Shown piece after piece: positions 33,710-42,901 of a stretch of DNA of 64,000 nt. The number at the start of each line of letters is the position of its first letter. Position 1 is the first letter of the stretch. A model generated the notes under the pieces. The model made no database searches and was not told where the DNA came from. It saw only the letters and a program-made list of their open reading frames with translations. The position numbers were made by a program, and so were the translations under genes. Origin of the DNA: Saccharibacillus alkalitolerans (GTDB taxonomy: Bacteria; Bacillota; Bacilli; Paenibacillales; Paenibacillaceae). The stretch is from positions 496,001 to 560,000 of the forward strand of contig NZ_JAAFGS010000004.1 in NCBI RefSeq assembly GCF_011090185.1, given 5' to 3'.

Positions 33710-36631
33710 TCAGTTGAATTGAAGCGTGCTGACGGAAATTTTGCCGTTCAAAGCCACGTACACGTCTTGACGTCCGCTCACGCCGTTCAGAGCGATGACG
33801 ACGTCGCTCCACCGCTGAGCGCCTGCGGCTTCCACGGAAGCCGTGCCCACAAGTTGGCCGTCCGGCGCGCCGAGGCGAACGTCGATCGTGCCGTCTGCCG
33901 TGCCGGCGGCACGAATGGCGACCGAATCTGCGCCGCCGCCGAATTCGGCATCCTTGAACGCGATCCAGCCCGACTCGCCGACGACTTCGATCGCGCTGCC
34001 GCCTTCGTGGCATTCGCCGAGAATGACGCCTTCGTAAGCGTCGTAGTTGATCGCTTTGGTAAGCTGCTTCAGATCGCGCGGCGGAATGGTCTCGCCAGCC
34101 ACTTCAAGCGCCGCGCTGACCGGAAGTTCGCCCGAGGACGATCCCGCAAGCAGCGTGTACTCGGCGTTTTCGATGACGAAACGCTCCTGCGTGACGTCCC
34201 ATACGGCCAGCTCGGCCAGCGGAATGCTGAACCACACTTCCTTCGTTTCGCCGGCGGCCAGCTTGACGCGATTGAACGCCAGCAGCTGCTTGGACGGACG
34301 CTTCACGCGGGACTGTTCGACGCGGCCGTAGATCTGCACGACTTCTTCGCCGTCCCGGTCGCCGGTATTGGTCACCGTGACGGTCAGGTCGATCTTCGCG
34401 CGTTCCGCCGCCGTTACGCTCGGGGCATTCAGCCGAAGACCCTCGTAAGAGAACGTCGTGTACGACAATCCGTAGCCGAACGGATACAGCGCGTCGCCTT
34501 CGAAGTAGCGGTACGTGCGATTGCCTTGAATGATGTCGTAATCCATGAACTCCGGAAGCTGATCGACCGATTTGTACCAGGTCATGCTCAAGCGGCCGGC
34601 CGGGTTTTCTTCGCCGAACAGCACGTCCGCGATCGCGCGGCCCACTTCCTGGCCGGCATGCGTGGAGTACAGCACCGCGGGCACGTTATCGTTGACCCAG
34701 TTCAGGGCGTACGGGTAGCTGCCGACCACGACCACGATCGTGTTCGGGTTGACGGACATGACTTCCTTGATCAGCTGCTCCTGCGACTGCGGCAGCGTGA
34801 TGTCCGGACGGTCGATCGTTTCCTTGCCGTTGATGAGCGGATGGTTGCCGACGAAGACGACCGCGACTTCGGCGTCTTTCGCCGCCTGGCGCGCCGCTTC
34901 GAATTTGTCCGTGACTTTTTCGACTTCGAAGACGTCGGCCTGCAGCGCTTCCGCCGCCGAGTTATCGAGCGCCGACGTGCCGCCCGCGTCGATCTCGTTC
35001 GACGTTTCTTCGCCGCGTCCGTCGCCGGACAGCAGCTCGCCGCCCTCGCCTACCGTAACCGGCGTATCTTTCCACGTCGAGAACGTGATCGAAGACTCCG
35101 CGTTCGAGGCGTTGCCGTTTTCCGGGCGAACCAGGAATACTTCCTTCGTGAACCACTCCCAGATCCGGTTTGCCGAAGCTTTGACGATCCGGTCGTCGGT
35201 GGTGACATAGAGACCGTTGTCTTCCGCGATCATCGTCGTATTTTCCCAGCCCCAATCGGTCAGTTCGAATACGGAGGCGCCGTCCGCCGAGTCGGCCGAT
35301 GCCGCAAGCGGCGATTCTTCCGTTTGCCGGAGCGCCACGTATTTGCCGTTCTTTTTCGACTTAAGCTTGATGCGGTCGGTGCCGCCGGCGAATGCCGCCT
35401 GTCCGCCTTTGCCCGCGGTGTCCAATTTCTCTTGAATACCGGCCAAAGGCGTGATCGCGTACGGCAGTTCGCCGCTGTACCAGTCGCGGTAGACGGTTCC
35501 GCCGAGCGGTCCGATCACGGCGACTTTGTTCAGCTTGTCCGCCTGCAGCGGCAGCGTTTTGTTTTCGTTTTTAAGCAGCACGATCGACTTGCGCGCCGCG
35601 GTGCGGGCCAGTTCGGCGTGCTCTTTTTTCATGATGACCGACTCGTCGATCGCCGCGTACGGATTGCCTTCTTCCGGGTCGAACTCGCCCAGGCGGAAAC
35701 GCACGCGGAACGTATTGCGCAGCGCCGCATCGAGATCGGCTTCCGTGATCTGACCGTCCTTCAGCGCTTCGCGCAGCGAGGACTTCATCAGCTCGCCGTC
35801 ATCGGTGAGGCTGTCGATGCCGCCTTCCTTGACGGAGCGGGCGACCGCTTCCGTATGCGACTCCAGGTAGCCGTGGTCGCGCACCGTGCCGGACACGTCG
35901 AACGCGTCGCTGACGACGAAGCCGTCCATGCCCCATTCGCCTTTGACGATGCCGTTGACGTCCGGGTTCAGGTTGGCCGGCACGCCGTTGACGGCGTTGT
36001 ACGACGTCATCATCGACTGCGCGCCGCCTTCCTTGAACGGAATCTCGAACGCTTTGAGGTAGTATTCGCGCATGTTGCGCGGATCGAGGCTGACCGAAGC
36101 GTCGCCGCGGCCCACTTCGTTATTGTTTCCGATAAAATGCTTCAGGGTGGCAACCGCTTTCAGATACTTCGGATGGTCGCCCTGGATGCCCTTCACGAGC
36201 GCGGAGGACAGTTTGCCGGCCAGAATCGGGTCTTCGCCGTACGCTTCTTCCGTCCGTCCCCATCTCGGGTCGCGCTCCATGTCGACGGTCGGCGCCCACA
36301 GCGTCAGTCCGTTGATCTCCGGATTGCGCTTGTAGAAGCCGCGCGCTTCGTCGCCGATCGCGCTGCCGATTTCTTTCAGCAGCTCTTCGTCCCAGATGCT
36401 CGACAGGCCGATCGGCTGCGGGTAACCGGTCGCTTCGCCCAACCAGGCCATGCCGTGTGCCGCTTCGGTGCCGTGCTTGTATGGTTTGACGCCAAGACGC
36501 TCGACGGCGGCCTGGTATTGGATCATCAAATCGACTTTCTCTTCCTGCGTGAAGCGGGACACGAGGTCGTTTACGCGCTCCTCAAGCGGAAGCGACGGAT
36601 TTTGAAACGGATATTGAGTCTCGATAGACAT
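33710..36631 (-). CDS. GH3 beta-glycosidase with inserted and C-terminal accessory domains
   Basis: A 973-residue glycoside hydrolase family 3 enzyme without signal peptide. The TIM barrel has the nucleophile Asp242 in MDGFVVSDAFDVSG and the substrate-binding KHFIGNN; the second domain has STHAGQEVGRAIADVLFG; a fibronectin III-like domain follows (VTVTNTGDRDGEEVVQIY). Two extras stand out: an insert of about 150 residues (about 400-555) with beta-trefoil-like repeats (LKSKKNGKYVALRQ), and a C-terminal beta-sandwich (about 845-973) like CBM6. Beta-glucosidase or beta-xylosidase activity on oligosaccharides is likely. Single gene. Confidence 0.9.
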   Translation of the reverse strand: MSIETQYPFQNPSLPLEERVNDLVSRFTQEEKVDLMIQYQAAVERLGVKPYKHGTEAAHGMAWLGEATGYPQPIGLSSIWDEELLKEIGSAIGDEARGFYKRNPEINGLTLWAPTVDMERDPRWGRTEEAYGEDPILAGKLSSALVKGIQGDHPKYLKAVATLKHFIGNNNEVGRGDASVSLDPRNMREYYLKAFEIPFKEGGAQSMMTSYNAVNGVPANLNPDVNGIVKGEWGMDGFVVSDAFDVSGTVRDHGYLESHTEAVARSVKEGGIDSLTDDGELMKSSLREALKDGQITEADLDAALRNTFRVRFRLGEFDPEEGNPYAAIDESVIMKKEHAELARTAARKSIVLLKNENKTLPLQADKLNKVAVIGPLGGTVYRDWYSGELPYAITPLAGIQEKLDTAGKGGQAAFAGGTDRIKLKSKKNGKYVALRQTEESPLAASADSADGASVFELTDWGWENTTMIAEDNGLYVTTDDRIVKASANRIWEWFTKEVFLVRPENGNASNAESSITFSTWKDTPVTVGEGGELLSGDGRGEETSNEIDAGGTSALDNSAAEALQADVFEVEKVTDKFEAARQAAKDAEVAVVFVGNHPLINGKETIDRPDITLPQSQEQLIKEVMSVNPNTIVVVVGSYPYALNWVNDNVPAVLYSTHAGQEVGRAIADVLFGEENPAGRLSMTWYKSVDQLPEFMDYDIIQGNRTYRYFEGDALYPFGYGLSYTTFSYEGLRLNAPSVTAAERAKIDLTVTVTNTGDRDGEEVVQIYGRVEQSRVKRPSKQLLAFNRVKLAAGETKEVWFSIPLAELAVWDVTQERFVIENAEYTLLAGSSSGELPVSAALEVAGETIPPRDLKQLTKAINYDAYEGVILGECHEGGSAIEVVGESGWIAFKDAEFGGGADSVAIRAAGTADGTIDVRLGAPDGQLVGTASVEAAGAQRWSDVVIALNGVSGRQDVYVALNGKISVSTLQFN

Positions 36632-36704
36632 GGAGATCCTCCTTCGAATGCGCTTTCTTATCTACATTTTAAAGGAAAGCGAAGCCGGCAAACTACCCGG
36701 ATAA

Positions 36705-36953
36705 TTGGAGGCGTTTTCATGTCAGATTCGGGGATTGGGTTTCGTAACATTCAGGCCAGTGTATTCGTCAAAAGGTAAACCGACAGAAAGGAGTTACTCC
36801 GATGAAGATAGGCAGATTAGCGGCGGCATTTACGGGCAGGGCGTTCCGCTCGGGACGGCGATCCATGAAATCGACGGCACGGAGGTTGAAAAAGCGATCG
36901 CGGTCGAGGTCGAAAAAGGGATCTATCAGCGGGCGGAAAAAGTCGGGCCTTGA
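36705..36953 (+). other. Possible frameshifted small gene in a 470-bp intergenic region
   Basis: A good ribosome site (AAAGGAG) and ATG at 36802 open a frame reading MKIGRLAAAFTG, but the natural-looking residues lie in another frame (about 36840-36953: GVPLGTAIHEIDGTEVEKAI then AVEVEKGIYQRAEK), with codon choice like the neighbours. A shift near 36840 would join them into a protein of about 50 residues. A 19-codon frame with its own GGAGG is just upstream (36719-36778). I do not recognise the product; it may be a broken small gene or chance. The rest of 36632-37102 shows nothing. Confidence 0.3.
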
Positions 36954-37102
36954 TGCGGATGTCCGAGCGTATCCGGGAAGCGCCACGGACGTTTGCCGGA
37001 TTGTGCATACATTAAGCGATGAAGTTCATTCTATGCCGACTCCGAAGTTTCTATAATAAAGTGCAAATGAACGTATAGAACAAGAGGAAAGCAGGGAAGA
37101 AT

Positions 37103-37711
37103 ATGAACATAGACCCGCAGGCTGCGTTAACCGGCTCCGCCGTTTCTCTGATACCGCTTGAAGAAAGCCATCGGACAGAGCTGTGCGAAGTCTTATACGA
37201 TCCCCGAATCTGGGAGTATACGTGGCAGAACTTCACGTCCGTCAAGGAATTGGAGCAGGATTTCGATCTGGCTCTGGCGCACCGGGCGAACCAAACGCAA
37301 ATTCCGTTCGTCATCGTCCACCGTCAGTCCGGGGCGATCGTCGGCACGACGAGAATCGGCGACATCGACACCCGCAACCGAGGCGTCGAAATCGGCTGGA
37401 CGTCGGTTTCGCCGGATCATTGGCGCACCGTAGTCAACACGGAGTGCAAATATCTGCTGCTGCGTTGCTGCTTCGAGCAGTTGGGCGTTTTCCGCGTGCA
37501 GTTCTCGGTCAGCGGCCGGAATCTTCGTTCGCAGAAGGCGGTCGAGCGCATCGGGGCCGTCAAGGAAGGCGTCTTCCGCAAGCATCGCATCGAACCCGGA
37601 GGCCCGGTTCACGACAACGTGTTCTACAGCATTTTGGATACGGAATGGCCGGCGGTCAAAGAGAACCTCGAGCATCTTATGCAGAAGTACGAGGAGCCCG
37701 CCGGCATTTGA
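37103..37711 (+). CDS. GNAT acetyltransferase (RimJ/RimL-like)
   Basis: A 202-residue GNAT of the RimJ/RimL group: VSLIPLEESHRTELCEVL at the start, FVIVHRQSGAIVGTTRIGDID and RGVEIGWTSVSPDHWRTVVNTECKYLLLRCCFEQLG in the core, then VSGRNLRSQKAVERIGAVKEGVFRKHR. Such proteins acetylate ribosomal protein N-termini or small molecules such as antibiotics; the target here is unknown. Its terminator is shared with the convergent MFS gene. Confidence 0.87.
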   Translation: MNIDPQAALTGSAVSLIPLEESHRTELCEVLYDPRIWEYTWQNFTSVKELEQDFDLALAHRANQTQIPFVIVHRQSGAIVGTTRIGDIDTRNRGVEIGWTSVSPDHWRTVVNTECKYLLLRCCFEQLGVFRVQFSVSGRNLRSQKAVERIGAVKEGVFRKHRIEPGGPVHDNVFYSILDTEWPAVKENLEHLMQKYEEPAGI

Positions 37712-37758
37712 AAAAAGCAGCCCGCCGATCGAGTCTTCGAAAGGCGGGCTGCTTTTTT
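37711..37758. terminator. Bidirectional terminator
   Basis: AAAAAAGCAGCCCGCC and GGCGGGCTGCTTTTTT form a stem with A and T runs between convergent genes. Confidence 0.92.
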
Positions 37759-39049
37759 ATGCGCTTTTTGCTTGCTTGGGCCCTTTCCACAGCATGAACG
37801 GAACTAGCGCGAGCGCCATGAAGCCTCCCGCGTACGAGAGGGCGGCGTAGCTCGAATTCGCCACGACCAGACCGGAGAGCATGCCGCCGGAAGCGCCGGC
37901 CAGCGCGATCAGCACGTCGACCGAACCTTGCACTTTCGCGCGGTCGGACGCGGTGGTCGAGTCCACGATCATCGCCGTGCCGCTGATCAGGCCGAAGTTC
38001 CAGCCGAGACCGAGCAGAACGAGCGCGGCGATCAGCATGCCGAGCGAGTCGGCGGGAGCCAGCGCGGCCGTGACGCCGGCCAGCAGCAGCGTCACCCCGG
38101 AAGCGGACGCCATGGCGACTCGGCCGATTTTGTCGACCAGAACGCCGGTAATGAGAGACGGCAGATACATGGCTCCGATGTGGAAACCGATGACCAGGCC
38201 GACATCGCTCAGATGGTGGCCGTGATGCCGCATATGTACGGGCGTCATCGTCATGATCGCGACCATGACGATCTGCGTCAGAATCATGACCAGGGCGCCC
38301 AGCGTGATGCCCCGGCGGCTGTCGGCGGACTTGATGCGGCTGTCGGCAGGAGCGCCGCTGCGCACGGCGTGCGCCGCCGCTTCCTTCGCGACCAGCAGCG
38401 GGTCCGGCCGGAGCAGCGCAAGGAGGATGATCCCGGCCAGGAAGTAAGCGGCCGCCGCCAGAATAAACGGACCGGCCAGAGCCGGCACGCCGATCGATAC
38501 CGCGAAATCCCCGGTAACGTCGACCAGCGTAGGCCCGGCCACCGCCCCGATCGTCGTGAACACCATGGCCATGCTCGCGGCCGTCGCACGCTGCTTCGGA
38601 CCGGCGAGGTCCGTTCCCGCGTAGCGGGCCTGCAGATTGGTCGCGCTGCCGGCTCCGTAGATCAGCAGGGAGACCAACAGCAGCGCGATGCTGCCGGTCA
38701 AGGCCGCGAAAATGACGCCGACCGCTCCGACGCCGCCGCCGATAAAGCCCAAACCGAGTCCCATTCGGCGCCCGAACCGCTGCGAGTAGCGGCCGACCAG
38801 CAGGGCGGCCGCCGCCGATCCGAGCGTGAACAGCGCGGTCGGCACCCCCGTGAAATTATCCGTTCCCAGCATATCCTGCGCGATCAGCGCGCCGACGGTC
38901 ACCCCGGCCGCCAGCCCCGCGCCTCCGAAAATCTGCGAGAGAATCACGACGATCAGCGTTCGCCGGAACAGCCTCCTCTGCTTCTCGGGCGATTCCGCGT
39001 AAGCGCGGATCATCTGCCTTTTCCGCTGCGCGGCATTCGTTTCGTTCAT
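37757..39049 (-). CDS. MFS transporter
   Basis: A 430-residue, 12-segment major facilitator. The loop 2-3 motif is GRYSQRFGRRMGLGLG, and GAGSATNLQARYAGTDLAGPKQRATAASMAMVFTTIGAVAGP matches drug-efflux-like members that carry the antiporter motif. The central loop has a conspicuous MTPVHMRHHGHHLSDVG. The ATG at 39049 is favoured because the earlier ATG directly abuts GGAAGG. It follows the ArsR-rhodanese gene by about 40 bp and is probably in one operon with it; a sulfur-related or metalloid substrate is possible. Confidence 0.86.
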   Translation of the reverse strand: MNETNAAQRKRQMIRAYAESPEKQRRLFRRTLIVVILSQIFGGAGLAAGVTVGALIAQDMLGTDNFTGVPTALFTLGSAAAALLVGRYSQRFGRRMGLGLGFIGGGVGAVGVIFAALTGSIALLLVSLLIYGAGSATNLQARYAGTDLAGPKQRATAASMAMVFTTIGAVAGPTLVDVTGDFAVSIGVPALAGPFILAAAAYFLAGIILLALLRPDPLLVAKEAAAHAVRSGAPADSRIKSADSRRGITLGALVMILTQIVMVAIMTMTPVHMRHHGHHLSDVGLVIGFHIGAMYLPSLITGVLVDKIGRVAMASASGVTLLLAGVTAALAPADSLGMLIAALVLLGLGWNFGLISGTAMIVDSTTASDRAKVQGSVDVLIALAGASGGMLSGLVVANSSYAALSYAGGFMALALVPFMLWKGPKQAKSA

Positions 39050-39088
39050 TGTCCTCGACATCCTTCCTTGATCCGCCTGACGCGGATG

Positions 39089-39754
39089 TTACGATTGCCG
39101 TGCCGCTCCGAGCCGAAACTCGTTCCAGTCGTGCACGTTTTTGTCCAAATGGCCGGCACGGAACCCGCGCTCCCGCAGCAGGGCGGCCGCTTTGACCGAC
39201 ATGAGGCAGTACGGCCCCCGGCAGTACGCCACGATCTTCGAATCGGCCGGCAGCGCCTCCAGCTTCTCGGCCAATTCCCCGATCGGCACGGAAACGGCGC
39301 CGGGAATGTGGGCGGCTTCGTACTCGTCGGCCGGACGGACGTCGATCAGCGTCACTTCTCCGGATTCCATGCGCTTTGCCAGTTCCTCCAGCGTGACCTC
39401 TTCCGCATCTTCGAACTGATCCATGAACCGGTCGCGGATATCCTTCACTTCGATCAGCCGATTCTCGGACAGGCCGTACAGCGAATTGAGGAACCGAAGG
39501 ACCGAAGGATCGGCCAGTTCGTAAAAAATGAAATTGCCCTGTCTCCGCGAGACGACCAGCTTGGCCTGGCTCAGCGTCTGCAGGTGCTGGGACACATTGG
39601 CGACGGACATCGCCGTGCTCTTGGACAGCGCTTCGACCGACTTGGGACTTTGAGACAAGATATCGAGAATCTCCAGCCGCTTCGGACTGGACAGACATTT
39701 TCCGATCCGGGCGAACTCGCCGAATACGCCGTCCCGGAATTCCCGTTCGTTCAT
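39089..39754 (-). CDS. ArsR-type regulator fused to a rhodanese domain
   Basis: A 221-residue fusion. The N-terminal winged helix (about 15-95) has LSSPKRLEILDILSQSPKSVEALSKSTAMSVANVSQHLQTL; the C-terminal rhodanese domain (about 115-212) has VTLIDVRPADEYEAAHIPGAVSVP and the active-site loop AYCRGPYCLMS with its cysteine. Such fusions are thought to sense persulfide or reactive sulfur through the rhodanese cysteine. A 22-bp palindrome lies over its promoter region, and the MFS exporter downstream is the probable target. Confidence 0.9.
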   Translation of the reverse strand: MNEREFRDGVFGEFARIGKCLSSPKRLEILDILSQSPKSVEALSKSTAMSVANVSQHLQTLSQAKLVVSRRQGNFIFYELADPSVLRFLNSLYGLSENRLIEVKDIRDRFMDQFEDAEEVTLEELAKRMESGEVTLIDVRPADEYEAAHIPGAVSVPIGELAEKLEALPADSKIVAYCRGPYCLMSVKAAALLRERGFRAGHLDKNVHDWNEFRLGAARQS

Positions 39755-39778
39755 GCTTGCGGCACCTCCGGTTTCATG

Positions 39779-39800
39779 TATTCAAGAATTTTATTGAATA
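39779..39800 (-). promoter_or_regulatory. ArsR operator
   Basis: TATTCAA (39779-39785) and its inverted copy TTGAATA (39794-39800) are separated by 8 AT-rich bases, 25-46 bp before the start of the ArsR-rhodanese gene. The size and symmetry suit an ArsR dimer. Confidence 0.65.
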
Positions 39801-40070
39801 GATGAATAATAAATCAAAAGGCGGAAATCGTCAATGGATTGGAGGGAAGGTAGCCGGACACCCGAACCGCGAGATATGGGGCCAGGGCGAACCGCTAAGG
39901 AGGCGATTCGTCGTTCATCGGCGGCCCGGTTCATCGGAGCGGCAGTCCGTAGGACGGCAAGGCGCCGCTTGCGCCGCTCGACCGTCAAGTCGCTCCGTCA
40001 TTCCGGCAGTTCGTCGGCCTACCGGCTGGGCAGTCTGCGGATTCTCCGGCTCTGCCGGTTCCGCCGAACG

Positions 40071-40271
40071 TTCTAACGGAACACAGAGACCCTTAGAGCC
40101 GAAATTTGGCCTCTGCGAAAATCTAACGGAACGAGGTGACGCTTAGCGGGGCAGAAGTAAGCTTTTTCGGCAGTTTCGGCGGTCTCTTGGCGGCTAAGCG
40201 TCCATACGATCCGTTAGAGAAGTGCCGGAGCCGAAAAAGACCTTCTAACGGACATGCAATCCGTTAGAAGG
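40071..40271. repeat. CTAACGGA repeat cluster with a 12-bp-arm hairpin
   Basis: Five copies of CTAACGGA or its complement (40073, 40123, 40210, 40245, 40260). Three belong to a 30-bp unit, TCTAACGGA then 7 variable bases then GACSCTTAG: direct at 40071-40100 and 40121-40150, inverted at 40190-40219. The last two form a perfect hairpin, CCTTCTAACGGA with TCCGTTAGAAGG around 7 nt (40241-40271). No gene is seen between 39801 and 40719; this is part of that 900-bp non-coding region. Confidence 0.75.
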
Positions 40272-40412
40272 CCGAGGAAGGTTAGCGCGATAGGGAGACG
40301 GAAGGGAAGCGATGAAAAGCACCGATAGCAGGCGGCCGCCCTTCGGGCGGCACGCATGGCAGGACGTACAAGATGCGATAAGAGCGGCAGGAGCGACAGG
40401 CTCGGCGACGCA

Positions 40413-40620
40413 CCAGCCGCGACGGGGGATGCGCCATGAGCGGCGACCGGACGCTTCGGCGGCGGCAAGGCGCGCCGGCAGATTGACCGGACGCTCCGAC
40501 GGCAGCAGGACGCGCCGTCGTCAACAAGGCGAACCAGCCGCGACGGGGCATGCGCCATAGGCAGCGGTCAAATGCGGCAGCGGCGACCGGGTGCTTCGGC
40601 AGCAGCGGGACGCTTCCGGC
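40413..40620. repeat. GC-rich imperfect repeats
   Basis: CCAGCCGCGACGGGG followed by NATGCGCCAT occurs at 40413-40437 and 40534-40558 with one difference. A second unit, GACCGGACGCTTCGGCGGC-like, occurs about 40445, 40485 and 40584. Open frames on both strands here are low in complexity, Ala/Arg/Pro-rich and without ribosome sites, so I take it as non-coding. Confidence 0.55.
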
Positions 40621-40719
40621 GGTAACTGCGGCAGGGGCGAGCCGGCAGCGGTCAAAATGTGCCGCGCTCCCGGCTGCGCCTGGCGCGTCCGACGGCGCCA
40701 AGGCCGCCGCACGGCGCGC

Positions 40720-42012
40720 TTACCGCTTCGCCCCCGCGCGCATCTCGCTGACTCGTTCCAGCCGCCGCTCCGAGCGTCCTTCCGTCACGTAATACGCCAG
40801 CGCCAGCAGCGGCAGCGCGGCGCCGATGATCATCGCCAGACGCCAGCCGCCGGCGGCGTAAGCCCAGCCGCCGATCGCCGAGCCGGCGGCCCCGCCGACG
40901 AAGAAGATCGCCATGAACAGTCCGTTCAGGCGGCTGCGCGCTTCGGCGCCGAGCGAGAAGATGGCCCGCTGGCTGAGCACCAGGTTGGCCGAGACGCCGA
41001 GATCGAGGAGGATCGCGGCGATCGTCAGCAGTCCGACGGCGAGGACCGAGCCGGCGTGCACGAACATCGGCAGCAGCGCCGCTGCCGCTACCAGCGCCAG
41101 CGCAAGGCCCGTGGCGCCGTAGCTCCGGCCGCGGTCGGCCAGGCGGCCGGCGATCGGAGCGGCCGCGGCGCCGGCCACCCCGACGAGGGCGAAGACGGCG
41201 ATGCCCGTCTGCGTGAAGCCGAAGGCCGGGCTGCCCAGCAGCAGCGGGGCCGTGGTCCAGAACAGGCTGAACGAAGCGAACAGCAGCGCGTGGTACACCG
41301 CGCGGCGGCGCAGAATCGGAGTCGAGACCAGCAGGCGGCGCATCGAACCGAGCAGCTGCGGGTAGGTCAGTCCGGACTCCGGATGCCGCTTAGGCAGGGC
41401 GCGCAGCAGGACGAGCGCCAGCATCAGAATCAGCGCGGCGGATACATAGAAGATCGAGCGCCAGCCCAGCCAGCCGGCGAGCAGGCTGGACAAAGGCCGC
41501 GCCAGCATGATGCCGAGCAGCAGGCCGCTCATGACGTTGCCGACGACGCGGCCGCGCGATTCTTCCGAAGCCAGATGCGAAGCGTACGGAACGAGAATCT
41601 GCGCGGCGACCGAGCCGAGCCCGATCAGCAGAGCGGCCAGCAGGAACAGCGGCGCGCTGCCCGCGACGGCCGATAAAGCCAGCGCGGCGACGGTGAAGAA
41701 CAGCAGGACCGACACCAATTTGCGGTTTTCCAAAATATCGCCGAGCGGCACGAGCAGCAGCAGTCCGGCGGCGTAGCCGATCTGCGTCAGCGTCACGATC
41801 AGGCCGGCCGAACCGGCGGACAGGCCGATCGCCTGGCGGATCGGTTCCACCAGCGGCTGCGCGTAATACAGGTTGGCGACGATGATGCCGCAGGCCGCCG
41901 CCAAGAACAGCAGCAGCCAGCCGGGAATCGCTTTTTCGCTCTTCGTTTCCGCTGCCTTTTTCGCCTTGGCGTCCGCCGCCGGGTTCGTTTTCGTATTTGC
42001 GTTTCTGTTCAT
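40720..42012 (-). CDS. MFS transporter
   Basis: A 430-residue, 12-segment MFS protein. It shows [20 protein letters not shown], the motif [18 protein letters not shown], and [38 protein letters not shown], which place it with the YfcJ/YdeR-like drug or sugar efflux proteins. The N-terminus (about 25 residues before segment one) is Lys/Ala-rich. The ATG at 42012 follows AAGGAG; a much longer frame upstream is not coding. A palindromic operator at 42162 matches one before the TetR gene. Confidence 0.87.
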   Translation of the reverse strand: MNRNANTKTNPAADAKAKKAAETKSEKAIPGWLLLFLAAACGIIVANLYYAQPLVEPIRQAIGLSAGSAGLIVTLTQIGYAAGLLLLVPLGDILENRKLVSVLLFFTVAALALSAVAGSAPLFLLAALLIGLGSVAAQILVPYASHLASEESRGRVVGNVMSGLLLGIMLARPLSSLLAGWLGWRSIFYVSAALILMLALVLLRALPKRHPESGLTYPQLLGSMRRLLVSTPILRRRAVYHALLFASFSLFWTTAPLLLGSPAFGFTQTGIAVFALVGVAGAAAAPIAGRLADRGRSYGATGLALALVAAAALLPMFVHAGSVLAVGLLTIAAILLDLGVSANLVLSQRAIFSLGAEARSRLNGLFMAIFFVGGAAGSAIGGWAYAAGGWRLAMIIGAALPLLALAYYVTEGRSERRLERVSEMRAGAKR

Positions 42013-42161
42013 CTTCTTCACTCTCCTTGAATATATTGTCGGGGCTGCAGGCTTCCGCAATCGCCGCCGCTTCGCCTGCCGTGTCCCACCCTGTTTCTGT
42101 TTTCCTCGGTTCGTTTCCGACTTTGTTCGCCGCTGTCTTTGTTCATTCACGCAGTTATTTC

Positions 42162-42175
42162 GGAACATTCGTTCC
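42162..42175 (-). promoter_or_regulatory. TetR operator before the MFS gene
   Basis: GGAACATTCGTTCC, flanked by CAG as in the copy at 42844; both have arms GGAAC/(G or A)TTCC around 4 bp. Confidence 0.65.
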
Positions 42176-42218
42176 AGAATAGTCAAAAAAAATCGGCTCC
42201 CGGCATCCCGCGTTTTTT

Positions 42219-42794
42219 TCACAGCATGCCGATAACCGTCTTAATCATCGATTCCGCCCGTTCGCGGCCGTTGTTCAGCTTCGCCGCGACGTTGATGCCG
42301 TGGTTGATCGTCAGCAGCATGTACGCCAGATCGTCGATGTTCCGGTCCGCCTCGATCTCGCCCGACTCCTGTCCGCGCTTCAGCAGCTCGTAAAAAGCGA
42401 TCCGAAGCTCTTCGAAGTGGGTACGCATCAGCCGATTGATCTCGTCTTCCGGCGAATCGACGTTCACGATCGTGTTCGTGACCAGGCAGCCCATCGGGGT
42501 GTCTTCGCGGAACGATCCGTCGATATGACGCTCGAAGTACTGCCGGATACCTTCCTTCGCGGATTTCGCTTCCAGCAGGAACCGCCGCTTCTCCTGGCTG
42601 TTTCGCCGGTACAGCTGCGCGGCTTCCAGATACAGCGCATGCTTGTCCGTAAACGTCTCGTACATGCTCGACCGGCTGATATCCATCGCTTCCAGCAGAT
42701 CGGCCATGCTCGTGCCGTCGTATCCTTTTTCCCAGAAGACCAGCATCGCCTTGTGCAGCACCTGCGCGCGGTCGAACTCTTTGGTTCGCGCCAT
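42219..42794 (-). CDS. TetR-family transcriptional regulator
   Basis: A 191-residue TetR regulator: [55 protein letters not shown] holds the helix-turn-helix, and [14 protein letters not shown] is typical of the C-terminal TetR_C-type domain seen in AcuR/NemR-like members. The ATG at 42794 follows AAGGAGG. It lies upstream of the MFS gene, with matching operators before both, so it likely represses itself and the exporter. Confidence 0.9.
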   Translation of the reverse strand: MARTKEFDRAQVLHKAMLVFWEKGYDGTSMADLLEAMDISRSSMYETFTDKHALYLEAAQLYRRNSQEKRRFLLEAKSAKEGIRQYFERHIDGSFREDTPMGCLVTNTIVNVDSPEDEINRLMRTHFEELRIAFYELLKRGQESGEIEADRNIDDLAYMLLTINHGINVAAKLNNGRERAESMIKTVIGML

Positions 42795-42843
42795 GCCGTT
42801 TCCTCCTTTCTTCACTCGTCGTTGAGGTCAGTATACTCTTTCC

Positions 42844-42857
42844 GGAACGATTATTCC
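42844..42857 (-). promoter_or_regulatory. TetR operator before the TetR gene
   Basis: GGAACGATTATTCC, about 50 bp before the start codon; pairs with 42162-42175. Confidence 0.65.
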
Positions 42858-42901
42858 AGTATTATTTTTAAAAAAACCGCTTGGCTGCAAAACCTTTCTT
42901 C

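Noticed and set aside
40214-40712. Several open frames on both strands in the GC-rich repeat region
   Set aside because: All are Ala/Arg/Pro-rich, overlap each other on both strands, contain repeats and lack ribosome sites.
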